The notes under the pieces were generated by a model. It ran no database searches and had not been told where the DNA came from. It worked only from the letters and a program-made list of their open reading frames with translations. A stretch of 64,000 bases of DNA from Oscillospiraceae bacterium (lineage in GTDB: Bacteria; Bacillota; Clostridia; Oscillospirales; CAG-272): NCBI GenBank assembly GCA_015064725.1, contig SVRQ01000002.1:62001-126000 (forward strand). The letters run 5' to 3'. The position numbers and the translations under genes are program-made. How positions within the stretch are numbered: the first letter of the stretch is position 1; every line of letters starts with the position of its first letter. Positions 32,925 through 41,528 of the stretch are shown piece by piece.

Positions 32925-34007
32925 ATGAAAAGAGTTTTTTCTTTGCTTTTGGCGGCAATGTTGTTTAGCTTTGCTTTTTCGGCTTCTGCCTTTGACGTGC
33001 GTGACGATATAGACGGTATCGCCTCGTACAAAACGAAGGAATACGGCGCGAAAAGCGTGCAAGGGCTTGCGGATGCCCTTGCCGAGGATGCCGGAAAGGG
33101 CGCGGAGTGGTACGCGATAAGCCTTTGTGCGCTCGGAGAATACGATATGAGTGCATACGTACAGGCACTTGCGGACTTTCTTTCCGAAAATAAGCTTATG
33201 GGCACGGAGGCACAAAGGTGTGCGCTTGCCTTTATCGCTTGCGGCGTTAAGAGCGATTACATAGATCGTGCCGCGGAAAATTATATAGGCAAGCAGGGAA
33301 TGATGAGCTATATCTGGGGGCTTCATCTTCTTAACAATGGTGCAAAAAGCTCCGTTTATACGGCGGAGAGTACGGCTCTTGCAATTATAGAGCGTCAATG
33401 CACGGACGGCGGTTTTTCCATTACGGGGGAGCGCGGCGACGTTGACGTAACGTCAATGGCTCTTTGCGCGCTTGCACCGCATATAAAAAATAACGATGAG
33501 ATCGCAGATTCCGCGCAAAAAGCACTCTCTTTTCTGTCGGCCGCACAGCTTGAAAACGGCGGCTTTAAAAGCCGCGGAGAGGAAAACAGCGAAAGCGCGG
33601 CGCAGGTCATAACCGCGCTTTGTTCTCTTGGCATCGACCCTCGGACGGATGCGCGATTTATCAAAAACGGCAATAGTGCGCTTGACGCACTTTCCTCATA
33701 TAAGCTCGCAGGCGGAGCTTACGAGCATACAAGCGGCGCGGGTGCGAACGATATAGCGACACAGCAGGCTCTTTACGCGCTCATCTCCCTTCAAATGTTT
33801 GACGAGGGGAAAGGCTCCTTCTTCATTTTTGAAGATAAAGGGGATAAAACTCCTGCGGGTTTTCGCGATGTGGAATTTGAGCGCGGAAACGGCGAAGTGC
33901 CCAAAGAAAAGGCGGATATAAAGACCATCGTGTGCGTTGCGGTGATCGGCGTTTGCGCGCTCGGCATTGCGGCGGCTTTGCTTATGCCTAAGAAGAAAAA
34001 AGAATAA
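32925..34007 (+). CDS. Surface-anchored alpha/alpha-toroid protein, transcobalamin N-terminal-like
   Basis: 360 residues. Signal peptide (1-22), helical repeats typical of the prenyltransferase/squalene-oxidase/transcobalamin barrel (DGGFSITGERGDVDVTSMALCALAPH, ENGGFKSRGEENSESAAQVITALCSLG, GAYEHTSGAGANDIATQQALYAL), then a C-terminal membrane helix (333-355) and KKKKE tail. The three Q/G-rich repeats match the cobalamin-binding half of transcobalamin. It begins the base after the DUF4430 stop and is under the same riboswitch. No BtuCDF or ECF genes are in the window. A lipid-modifying cyclase is unlikely because of export and missing Asp motifs. Confidence 0.8.
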   Translation: MKRVFSLLLAAMLFSFAFSASAFDVRDDIDGIASYKTKEYGAKSVQGLADALAEDAGKGAEWYAISLCALGEYDMSAYVQALADFLSENKLMGTEAQRCALAFIACGVKSDYIDRAAENYIGKQGMMSYIWGLHLLNNGAKSSVYTAESTALAIIERQCTDGGFSITGERGDVDVTSMALCALAPHIKNNDEIADSAQKALSFLSAAQLENGGFKSRGEENSESAAQVITALCSLGIDPRTDARFIKNGNSALDALSSYKLAGGAYEHTSGAGANDIATQQALYALISLQMFDEGKGSFFIFEDKGDKTPAGFRDVEFERGNGEVPKEKADIKTIVCVAVIGVCALGIAAALLMPKKKKE

Positions 34008-34070
34008 AGAAAAATGCGGGAAACCGCATTTTTCTTTTGCAGGTTCTTTGTGCAAATTTTATATCATATA

Positions 34071-34099
34071 TTGACTTGAAGCATTTTTTATTGTATAAT
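34071..34099 (+). promoter_or_regulatory. Strong promoter of the DUF4886 lipoprotein
   Basis: TTGACT (34071-34076), 17-bp spacer, TATAAT (34094-34099) with an extended TG. Confidence 0.85.
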
Positions 34100-34140
34100 A
34101 TTTGCAGTAATCTTAATTTATTTGAAAGGACTTTTTACCT

Positions 34141-36150
34141 ATGAAGAAAGTAACAAGTTTATTGGCTCTCGTTTTGGCGCTCCTTATGTTGTTTACGGCT
34201 TGCGGCGAACCTGCTGTAACAACGGAAGCTACAAAAGATACGAATGCCACAACAGAAGCCTCCACAACGGAAGAAGCTACAACAGCTACTACTGCTACTA
34301 CAGAAGCAAAAGCTTGCGTTCACGAATGGGAAGTGCTCGAAGGCACAGCACCCGGCGTTTTGACGGAAGGCACAGGCAAATTCAAGTGCAAACTCTGCGA
34401 AGAAACGTTTGAAGGCACACTTCCCGCTACAAAGAAGATAAAGATCCTTGCTATCGGTAACAGCTTCAGCGTTGACGCTATGGAAACTCACCTCCACAAA
34501 GTTTTCGCGGCTCTCGGCATCGAAGCAACGCTTGGCAACCTTTACATCGGCGGTTGCTCTCTCGATACACACTGGAATAATATCGAAAACAACAAGAAGG
34601 CTTATACATACTATTATAAATCTGCTCAGAAGAGCTCCTTCACTTCTATCACAAACAGCGTAAACTCCGCCCTCAAATCTCAGGATTGGGATATTATCAC
34701 TATCCAGCAGGTTAGCCAGGACAGCGGACGTCCCGAAACTTTCAACAACCTCCAGAACATCCTCGATTTCATCGAAGCTAACAAGACAAACCCCAACGCT
34801 AAGATCTATTGGCATATGACTTGGGCTTACGCACAGGGCAGCACACACGATGGTTTCAAAAACTACAACAAAGACCAGATGACGATGTACAACGCCATCA
34901 CGGATGCTGTTGAAAACTACATTATGAAGTACGACGCTATCGACGGCGTTATCCCCTCCGGTACAGCTATCCAGAACCTTCGTACATCCTACATCGGCGA
35001 TAACCTCACACGCGACGGCTATCACCTCAACTTCACGGCGGACTCCCTTGGCAGACTTACAGCATCCGTTACTTGGGCTGCTGCGCTCACAGGCTCCGAC
35101 CTTTCCGATTTCAAATATGAAAACAAAGCGTATCCCTCCGTTGCAGAAGCGGTTCCCGCTATCGTTGACGCGGTTTTGAACGCTGTTAAGACTCCTTTTG
35201 ACGTTACACCCTCCAAGTATCCTCCCGAAGAGCCCGTTGTAGTTCCCAACGAAGCTTTGACGGAAGAGGATAAGGCTATCCTTAAAGGCTACGGTGTAAA
35301 CCCCGATGATTACGAAGCACTCCCGCTTGATCTTACACTCCACGCATATTACAATTCTTCCGGCGGTTCCACACTTACGACTAAATCCAACTCCACCGCA
35401 ACTAACCTTGTAAACTTCATTGCAACACAGATATTTGAAAAAGCTCAGATCCCGAACGGCTCTATCATCTATATCAAGGATGGTTACCAGTACCGTCCCG
35501 AGGGTTGGACAGCTCTTAACACAAAGACTGCAAGCCGTCCCGGCAACGTAACAACGGAATTTGTTGTTGTTGACTCTGCTTGGTGGGGCTCTTTCAACTA
35601 CCGTGCGTTCAATATCGCGATCGAAGGTGCTGCTGCTTCCGCAGTTGTTGCAGAAAAGGATATGGGCGTATTCAAGGTTTATATTCCCAAGAATCCCGTT
35701 GAAGAAAAGCCTGCTGAAAAGCCTGCTATTCCCACAAGAGAAGAGCTTGCGGATACAAGCAAATATAAGAAGCTTGATATCGATTTCACAGTACACGCAT
35801 ACTACAACTCCAGCGACAATACCTATAAATCCACAATGATCACAAGCTCCAACAGCACAGCTTCCAACATCCCCAACTTTATAGCTACGCAGATCTTCAC
35901 AAAAGAAGAGCTTCCCGTTGGTGCGGTTATCGTTGTTGACAAGGGCTATCAGTACCGTCCCGAAGGCTGGACAGCTCTTAATACAAAGACTGCTAACCGT
36001 CCCGGCAACGTAACGGATGAGATCGTTGTTATCGACGATGCTTGGTGGGGCTCCTTTAACCACCGTGCGTTCAACCTTTCCAAAAATCCCAACGCAACGA
36101 TGAAGCAGTCCGATACAGAGCACTTTGCAATCTACATCCCCGTAAAATAA
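34141..36150 (+). CDS. DUF4886 SGNH-like lipoprotein with duplicated C-terminal module
   Basis: 669 residues. Lipobox LFTAC (Cys21), a Thr-rich linker (27-56), a Cys/His mini-domain (Cys59, His61, Cys83, Cys86), then the DUF4886 hydrolase domain with Ser108 in AIGNSFS and a late DGYHLNF His. DUF4886 is related to SGNH esterases that remove acyl groups from polysaccharides. The C-terminus holds two similar modules of about 120 residues (from 396 and from 543), each with YQYRPEGWTALNTKT and AWWGSFN. I do not recognise the module; a carbohydrate-binding role is a guess. Codon choice (ACA, GCT, CTC) differs from most neighbours and resembles ribosomal genes, so expression is probably high. Confidence 0.8.
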   Translation: MKKVTSLLALVLALLMLFTACGEPAVTTEATKDTNATTEASTTEEATTATTATTEAKACVHEWEVLEGTAPGVLTEGTGKFKCKLCEETFEGTLPATKKIKILAIGNSFSVDAMETHLHKVFAALGIEATLGNLYIGGCSLDTHWNNIENNKKAYTYYYKSAQKSSFTSITNSVNSALKSQDWDIITIQQVSQDSGRPETFNNLQNILDFIEANKTNPNAKIYWHMTWAYAQGSTHDGFKNYNKDQMTMYNAITDAVENYIMKYDAIDGVIPSGTAIQNLRTSYIGDNLTRDGYHLNFTADSLGRLTASVTWAAALTGSDLSDFKYENKAYPSVAEAVPAIVDAVLNAVKTPFDVTPSKYPPEEPVVVPNEALTEEDKAILKGYGVNPDDYEALPLDLTLHAYYNSSGGSTLTTKSNSTATNLVNFIATQIFEKAQIPNGSIIYIKDGYQYRPEGWTALNTKTASRPGNVTTEFVVVDSAWWGSFNYRAFNIAIEGAAASAVVAEKDMGVFKVYIPKNPVEEKPAEKPAIPTREELADTSKYKKLDIDFTVHAYYNSSDNTYKSTMITSSNSTASNIPNFIATQIFTKEELPVGAVIVVDKGYQYRPEGWTALNTKTANRPGNVTDEIVVIDDAWWGSFNHRAFNLSKNPNATMKQSDTEHFAIYIPVK

Positions 36151-36158
36151 GTTAACTC

Positions 36159-36191
36159 AAAAACGCACTTCAATTTTGAAGTGCGTTTTTT
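36159..36191 (+). terminator. Terminator after the DUF4886 gene
   Basis: aaaaacgcacttcaa pairs with ttgaagtgcgttttt, a 15-bp stem with minimal loop. Confidence 0.92.
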
Positions 36192-36206
36192 GTTCAAAAT
36201 GCGATG

Positions 36207-36235
36207 TTGACACCGACTTTCCTCTTTGCTACAAT
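36207..36235 (+). promoter_or_regulatory. Promoter of the GH3 gene
   Basis: TTGACA (36207-36212), 17-bp spacer, extended TGC-TACAAT (36230-36235). Confidence 0.85.
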
Positions 36236-36267
36236 GAAATTGTAATTTTATAAAGGAGCTTTTGCTT

Positions 36268-38583
36268 ATGTATAATATGTATAATCCAACCGAAAAATGG
36301 CTCAGAGCGCGTTTTTTGCCCTGTATTCCGCTTGGGGATAACAGGTCTGCTGTGACCGCTTGCGAACGTCATATTCAGCTTTCGCGCCGCGCGGCTTGCG
36401 AGGGCAGCGTTCTGCTCAAAAACAAGAACGGCTTTTTGCCGCTTGAAAAGGGCAAAAGGGTTGCCGTTTTCGGCAATGCACAGATAGATTACGTTAAGGG
36501 CGGAAGCGGCTCCGGTATGGTTCACACGGTCTATGTGAGAAATATCTATGATGGGCTTAAAATGAAGGCGGGAAAGGTTGACGTGTTCGACTCTCTCTCC
36601 CTCTTTTATACAGACTACGTTGTAAATGAATATAAAAACGGCGGCGAAAACGGCAGGCTTAAAGAACCGAAAGTCCCCGCATCGCTTATGCGCTCCGCTT
36701 CCGAGTTTACGGATACTGCGATAATCACCATTTGCCGTTTTTCGGGCGAAGGCTTCGACAGATATAACGACGATAAAAACAAGTATTTCGACCTTGAAGA
36801 CGGCGAAAAAGAAATGATCGCCGATGTGCTTGCAAATTTTGAGCACGTTGTGGTGCTTCTCAATGTAGGAAGTGCGATAAATACCGCTTGGCTTGCGAAT
36901 GAGGACAAGATAGAATCCGCAATACTTCTCTGGCAGGGAGGAATCGAGGGCGGTCTTGCGGCGGCGGATATGCTTGTGGGCGACGATGCGCCCAGCGGCA
37001 AACTTCCCGATACCTTTGCAAGAAGCTTCGAGGACTATCCAACCTCTGCGGGCTTTCACGAATCCGAGGATTACGTTAAATACACGGAAGATATTTTCGT
37101 GGGCTACCGCTATTTTGAAACCATACCCGGAAAACAGGAATGTGTTGTCTATCCTTTCGGACACGGTCTTACGTACACGGAATTTAAAATTTCCGATATT
37201 TTCGTTTGCAGTAACGGCAAACGCATTTTCGTGAATGCCGATGTGACCAATATCGGAAATCGTGCGGGCAAAGAGGTCGTACAGGTTTATTACAGCGCTC
37301 CAAAGGGCAGGATAAGCAAAGAAAAGATAGCACTCGCGGCATTTGCAAAAACTCCGCTTATTCAGCCGGGGAAGACCGTTACCGTGAATATGATGTTCAA
37401 TGTTTCCGATATGGCAAGCTTTGACGATATGGGCGACGTGGAAAAGAGCGCATACGTGCTTGAAAAAGGCGAATACAAGATATTCGTCGGCACGTCCGTG
37501 CGCGACAACGTTTGCGCAGATTACAAATACGTTCTTGAAGAAGACGTTATCGTAGAGAAGCTTAATTCGTACTGCGCGCCGAAAAAATTGGAAAAACGCT
37601 TGATGGCAGATGGAACTTTCCGAAGCGTTCCCGTATGCGCGGAAGAAAAGCAAAAAGCATTCCCCGTGAAATATCATAACGAATATAAGCCCAAGGATAA
37701 GGTCATAGAGCTTTACGACGTTGACGAGGGCAGGGCGACTCTTGATGAGTTTATTTCGCAGATGAGCAATGAAGAACTTATGCTCCTCCTCTGCGGCAAG
37801 CCCGAAACGGGCGTGAGCGCGGGCACTATCGGCGGCGTGTTCAAATATAGAGTTATGCCCATTGCAACGGCGGACGGTCCTTCTGGTCTTCGTCTGCATT
37901 GGCAGAGAGGCGTTCGCCCAACGGCTTTCCCCGTTCCCACGGCGCGTGCAGCTTCCTTTAATACGGCTCTTGAGGAGGAGATAGGTAAAGCTATCGCTCT
38001 TGAATGCAAGGAAAACAATATTCAAGTATGGCTGGGACCGGGAATGAATATTCACAGAAATCCTCTTTGCGGAAGAAACTTTGAATATTACTCCGAAGAC
38101 CCGATTGTTGCGGGCAAGATGAGTGCGGCGGCGGTACGCGGAGCAGAATCCGAACGTGTTGCGGCAACACCGAAGCATTTTGCCGCAAACAACAAGGAAA
38201 CAAACCGTTTGGAAAGTGATTCCATCGTTTCGGAACGCGCCTTGCGCGAGATATACCTCAAAGGCTTCGAGATATGCGTGAAAGAAGCATATCCGAAAAC
38301 GATAATGTCCTCCTATAACCGCATAAACGGTGTACACGGATCCGAAAACGCGGAGCTTCTTACGGGAATTTTGCGCGAGGAATGGGGTTTTGAGGGTATG
38401 GTATCCTCCGACTGGGAAAACACCGCAGAGCACTATAGAGAGGTCATCGGAGGAACGGACGTGCGTATGCCCGGCAACCAAGAGGGATTACTCAAAGCTC
38501 CCTATGAAGCGGGTCTTATCACAAGAGATCAGATGGCGGTATGCGTAAAACGCGCACTTGAAATGATACTTTGGGTGGAATAA
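36268..38583 (+). CDS. GH3 beta-glucosidase with permuted domain order
   Basis: 771 residues from ATG 36268 (aaaggagct upstream). The domain order is reversed compared with most GH3 enzymes: the alpha/beta sandwich comes first (SVLLKNKNGFLPL, residues about 45-270), then a fibronectin-III-like domain (ending around 430), and the TIM barrel last (DGPSGLR.., PKHFAANNKE, nucleophile Asp715 in VSSDWEN). This permuted type is known from Ruminococcus albus and Butyrivibrio. There is no signal peptide, so it acts in the cytoplasm on imported oligosaccharides, probably releasing glucose from beta-linked sugars. Has its own promoter and terminator. Confidence 0.93.
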   Translation: MYNMYNPTEKWLRARFLPCIPLGDNRSAVTACERHIQLSRRAACEGSVLLKNKNGFLPLEKGKRVAVFGNAQIDYVKGGSGSGMVHTVYVRNIYDGLKMKAGKVDVFDSLSLFYTDYVVNEYKNGGENGRLKEPKVPASLMRSASEFTDTAIITICRFSGEGFDRYNDDKNKYFDLEDGEKEMIADVLANFEHVVVLLNVGSAINTAWLANEDKIESAILLWQGGIEGGLAAADMLVGDDAPSGKLPDTFARSFEDYPTSAGFHESEDYVKYTEDIFVGYRYFETIPGKQECVVYPFGHGLTYTEFKISDIFVCSNGKRIFVNADVTNIGNRAGKEVVQVYYSAPKGRISKEKIALAAFAKTPLIQPGKTVTVNMMFNVSDMASFDDMGDVEKSAYVLEKGEYKIFVGTSVRDNVCADYKYVLEEDVIVEKLNSYCAPKKLEKRLMADGTFRSVPVCAEEKQKAFPVKYHNEYKPKDKVIELYDVDEGRATLDEFISQMSNEELMLLLCGKPETGVSAGTIGGVFKYRVMPIATADGPSGLRLHWQRGVRPTAFPVPTARAASFNTALEEEIGKAIALECKENNIQVWLGPGMNIHRNPLCGRNFEYYSEDPIVAGKMSAAAVRGAESERVAATPKHFAANNKETNRLESDSIVSERALREIYLKGFEICVKEAYPKTIMSSYNRINGVHGSENAELLTGILREEWGFEGMVSSDWENTAEHYREVIGGTDVRMPGNQEGLLKAPYEAGLITRDQMAVCVKRALEMILWVE

Positions 38584-38592
38584 GCTTTCACC

Positions 38593-38629
38593 AAAAATGA
38601 AAAAGCCCGCACAGGGCTTTTTCATTTTT
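38593..38629 (+). terminator. Terminator after the GH3 gene
   Basis: aaaaatgaaaaagccc pairs with gggctttttcattttt around gcaca. Confidence 0.92.
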
Positions 38630-38652
38630 TTGAATTTTTTACAATGAAATAA

Positions 38653-38681
38653 TTGAAAAGTTATATATCTTGTGATAGAAT
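38653..38681 (+). promoter_or_regulatory. Promoter of ddh
   Basis: TTGAAA (38653-38658), 17-bp spacer, TAGAAT (38676-38681). A small palindrome ccgagctcactcgg (38701-38714) lies in the leader. Confidence 0.7.
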
Positions 38682-38736
38682 AAATACGTTATTTTTTATG
38701 CCGAGCTCACTCGGCGAAACAAAGAAGGGTGATTTT

Positions 38737-39720
38737 ATGATTCGTATAGGTATTTTTGGTTACGGCAACCTTGGCAGAGGCGTTGAAAGCGCTATCCGCC
38801 AGAACAGCGATATGGAGCTCGCGGCTGTTTTCACGCGCCGCGCCCCCGAAAGCGTAAAGCTTAGAACGGAAGGAGTTCCCGTATATCACGCGGATAAAGC
38901 CGCAGAGATGGCGGATAAGATCGACGTTATGATCCTTTGCGGAGGCAGCGCAACTGACCTTCCCCGTCAGACACCCGAAATGGTTAAATATTTTAACGTA
39001 ATTGACAGCTTTGATACACACGCAAAAATTCCGGAGCATTTTGAGGATGTTGATGCTGCTGCTAAGGAAAGCGGCAAGATCGGCATTATCTCCGTTGGCT
39101 GGGATCCCGGTATGTTCTCCCTCAACCGCCTTTTCGGAGAGGCTATTCTTGCAAACGGTGCAACTTATACTTTCTGGGGCAAGGGCGTAAGCCAGGGCCA
39201 TTCCGATGCCATCCGCCGTATTGAGGGCGTTGCAGATGCAAGACAGTACACAATTCCCGTTGAAAGCGCACTTGAAGCGGTAAGAAGCGGTGCAAACCCC
39301 GAGCTTACCACGCGTGAAAAGCACACGCGCGAATGTTTCGTTGTTGCAAAAGACGGTGCAGACAAGGCTCGCATTGAGAACGAGATAAAAACTATGCCCA
39401 ACTATTTTGCGGATTATGACACAACGGTGCATTTCATCTCTCAGGAAGAGCTTAATGAAAAGCACGGCGGTATTCCGCACGGCGGCTTTGTTATCCGCAG
39501 CGGCAAGACGGGCTTTGAGCTTGAGAACAACCATATTATCGAATACAGCCTGAAGCTTGATTCCAACCCCGAATTTACTTCCTCCGTGCTCGTGGCGTAT
39601 GCGCGTGCGGCTTACAGAATGAATAAAGAGGGTATGAACGGTTGTAAGACGGTGTTCGACGTAGCTCCCGCGTATCTCTCCCCTAAAACAGGCGCAGAGC
39701 TTCGCAAAGAATTGCTTTAA
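38737..39720 (+). CDS. ddh: meso-Diaminopimelate dehydrogenase
   Basis: 327 residues from ATG 38737 (gaagggtgat upstream). NADP-binding GYGNLGRGVE (8-17), LCGGSATDLPRQTPEM, VIDSFDTHAKIPEH, VGWDPGMFSLNRL and FWGKGVSQGHSDAIRRI are diagnostic of Ddh. It converts tetrahydrodipicolinate directly to meso-diaminopimelate with ammonia and NADPH, feeding lysine and peptidoglycan synthesis. It implies DAP-type peptidoglycan. Codon use suggests good expression. Confidence 0.97.
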   Translation: MIRIGIFGYGNLGRGVESAIRQNSDMELAAVFTRRAPESVKLRTEGVPVYHADKAAEMADKIDVMILCGGSATDLPRQTPEMVKYFNVIDSFDTHAKIPEHFEDVDAAAKESGKIGIISVGWDPGMFSLNRLFGEAILANGATYTFWGKGVSQGHSDAIRRIEGVADARQYTIPVESALEAVRSGANPELTTREKHTRECFVVAKDGADKARIENEIKTMPNYFADYDTTVHFISQEELNEKHGGIPHGGFVIRSGKTGFELENNHIIEYSLKLDSNPEFTSSVLVAYARAAYRMNKEGMNGCKTVFDVAPAYLSPKTGAELRKELL

Positions 39721-39728
39721 TAGGAATC

Positions 39729-39758
39729 AAAAAATCCACTCTCACGAGTGGATTTTTT
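39729..39758. terminator. Bidirectional terminator
   Basis: aaaaaatccactc and gagtggatttttt around tcac, between the convergent ddh and phosphopantetheinyl transferase genes. Confidence 0.92.
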
Positions 39759-39760
39759 AC

Positions 39761-40447
39761 TTATGCAAGCTCTATTTTTTTAACTTCGTGTTCTACGGGC
39801 TCTTTTGTGCAGATGCACGCACGGTAGCCGTAGATGTGCTTGAATTCATCAAAGAAAGCGTCCGTTTGGGGTACGTTGTTTTCTATCATAGAAGCTTTGC
39901 CGCGGTGAAAATCGCAACGGAGCGCTTTAAGACCCATAGAAAATCCCGTGCCGCGCATTTTAACGTAGCTCTCTCTGATAGTCCAAAGACGGCAGAAAGC
40001 TTCCGTGGGGTTTTGCGACATCAAAATAGCATTCTGCTCCATTGTGGAGAAGAATCTTCCCGCGATACCCATAAGATCGTGGGGGCGCGTTGCGTTTTCA
40101 ACGTCAACACCGCATTCCACGTCGGAAACGGTGCAAACAACGATCCTGCCGCTGTGAGAAATGTTGAAAAATTTATCCGTTTCGCCTGCAAGGTAAGGCT
40201 TTTCGTATTCGTTAAGCGTTATTTCGGGATTTTTAATGCCGAAAACGGTGGAAAGTGCGTAATCTCTCAAAAGTTCAGCACAAAGAAGCTCCGCTTTTGT
40301 GACGTTGTTGCGTGCACGCTCTATGCGCGCACGGCGGGCATCGGAAACGGAAGCAAGCTTTTCCTCGAAAAGGGGAGAGAGCTCGTCCGTTGCGGCGTTG
40401 TAAAATTTATCTGTATCTGAAAAAAAGGTTTTAGCGAAATGACTCAT
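39761..40447 (-). CDS. 4'-Phosphopantetheinyl transferase (Sfp type)
   Basis: 228 residues. The Sfp motifs are present: FFNISHSGRIVVCTVS, GVDVENATRP, then RLWTIRESYVKMRGTGF with the Mg-binding Asp and Glu. It moves the phosphopantetheine arm from CoA to a Ser of acyl or peptidyl carrier proteins. No carrier protein, PKS or NRPS gene is visible here, so the target is elsewhere. The ATG at 40447 lies after acggagata. Confidence 0.9.
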   Translation of the reverse strand: MSHFAKTFFSDTDKFYNAATDELSPLFEEKLASVSDARRARIERARNNVTKAELLCAELLRDYALSTVFGIKNPEITLNEYEKPYLAGETDKFFNISHSGRIVVCTVSDVECGVDVENATRPHDLMGIAGRFFSTMEQNAILMSQNPTEAFCRLWTIRESYVKMRGTGFSMGLKALRCDFHRGKASMIENNVPQTDAFFDEFKHIYGYRACICTKEPVEHEVKKIELA

Positions 40448-40550
40448 TTTATCTCCGTGTTATAATTATAATCTTGTAGTAAAATGATAACATAAATAAG
40501 GATGAAAGTCAAGAAAGCGCACCTATTTTAAGTGCTTTAAAAGCCCCTTA

Positions 40551-40579
40551 TTGACACACGGACAAAAAAAGTGTACAAT
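40551..40579 (+). promoter_or_regulatory. Promoter of the HAD phosphatase gene
   Basis: TTGACA (40551-40556), 17-bp spacer, TACAAT (40574-40579). Confidence 0.85.
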
Positions 40580-40612
40580 ATAATCAAACAGAAAGAAAAG
40601 GATGACACGAAA

Positions 40613-41266
40613 ATGATAAAAGCAGTTATATTTGACCTTGACGGTACTCTTGCAAACACGTTTGACGATCTTCGCTCCTCAATAGACGATATGCGTGCGG
40701 CTTTCGGAATGGGACCTATCTCCCTGGAACAGATGACGTCATTTATAAACGCATCTCTTCGCGGATTTGCTGAAGGCGGACTCGGCGGCGAGCGCACGGA
40801 GGAAGAGCTTGAAAAAGCTATGAAGATATACGTTGACGCTTATGCGGTACACTATCTCGAAAAGACCTGCATTTACGAAGGACTTCCCGAAGTTTTGCAG
40901 AAACTTAAAGATGGCGGTGCAAGACTTGCTGTTTACTCCAACAAAATGGCGGATTACGTTAAAAAAATATGCTTAAAGCTTTACGGCGAGGATACGTTCG
41001 ATATACTTATGGGACCGGACGGCATTACTCCCAAGCCGGACCCTATGGGGGCTCTTATCGTTGCCGGAAAATGGGGCATCGACCCTTCTGAGATCGCTTA
41101 CGTCGGCGACTCCGTAACGGATATGAAAACGGGGCTTGCGGCAGGAATGCACACTATAGGCGTTTCTTGGGGCTTTACCGCAAGAGAAGACCTTGCGGCG
41201 GCAGGCGCACATTACATCGTTGACACAAGACCCGAGCTTCTTGAGCTTCTCGAAAAATTGGCATAA
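40613..41266 (+). CDS. HAD-family phosphatase, phosphoglycolate phosphatase-like
   Basis: 217 residues from ATG 40613. HAD motif I DLDGTLANT (Asp8, Asp10), motif II SNK, motif III region KPDP and motif IV YVGDSVTDMKTG. The helical cap (20-90) is that of the Gph/PGMB group. Likely dephosphorylates phosphoglycolate or another small phosphate ester; the exact substrate cannot be read. Has its own promoter and terminator. Confidence 0.87.
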   Translation: MIKAVIFDLDGTLANTFDDLRSSIDDMRAAFGMGPISLEQMTSFINASLRGFAEGGLGGERTEEELEKAMKIYVDAYAVHYLEKTCIYEGLPEVLQKLKDGGARLAVYSNKMADYVKKICLKLYGEDTFDILMGPDGITPKPDPMGALIVAGKWGIDPSEIAYVGDSVTDMKTGLAAGMHTIGVSWGFTAREDLAAAGAHYIVDTRPELLELLEKLA

Positions 41267-41268
41267 GT

Positions 41269-41298
41269 AAAACCGCCCTTGGGAACAAGGGCGGTTTT
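41269..41298 (+). terminator. Terminator after the HAD gene
   Basis: aaaaccgccctt pairs with aagggcggtttt around gggaac. Confidence 0.92.
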
Positions 41299-41304
41299 GA
41301 ATTT

Positions 41305-41458
41305 GAGTTAAAACGATAAGTCGTTTTAACGAAATTATTTAACTCACTTTTTCTTATTTAAAGAAAAAGTTGAATAGAATAAATTTTTTAAAACACAACG
41401 TGTTTTAACTCCTCTAAAATAATAAAAAGCTTTTCCTCTTTACACAAAGAGGAAAAAA
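41305..41458. repeat. Intergenic palindrome cluster
   Basis: Three small palindromes in a row: gttaaaacga/tcgttttaac (41309-41332), ctttttctt/aagaaaaag (41348-41369) and aaaacac/gtgtttt (41390-41407), then ttttcctcttt/aaagaggaaaa (41432-41456). The ctttttcttatttaaagaaaaag unit occurs again at 59784-59808. No coding potential is seen. Confidence 0.5.
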
Positions 41459-41528
41459 TATATTGTACTATTTAATTTTTTGTGATACAATAATATTATA
41501 ATGAAATAAAAAACAAGGAGAAACAAAA

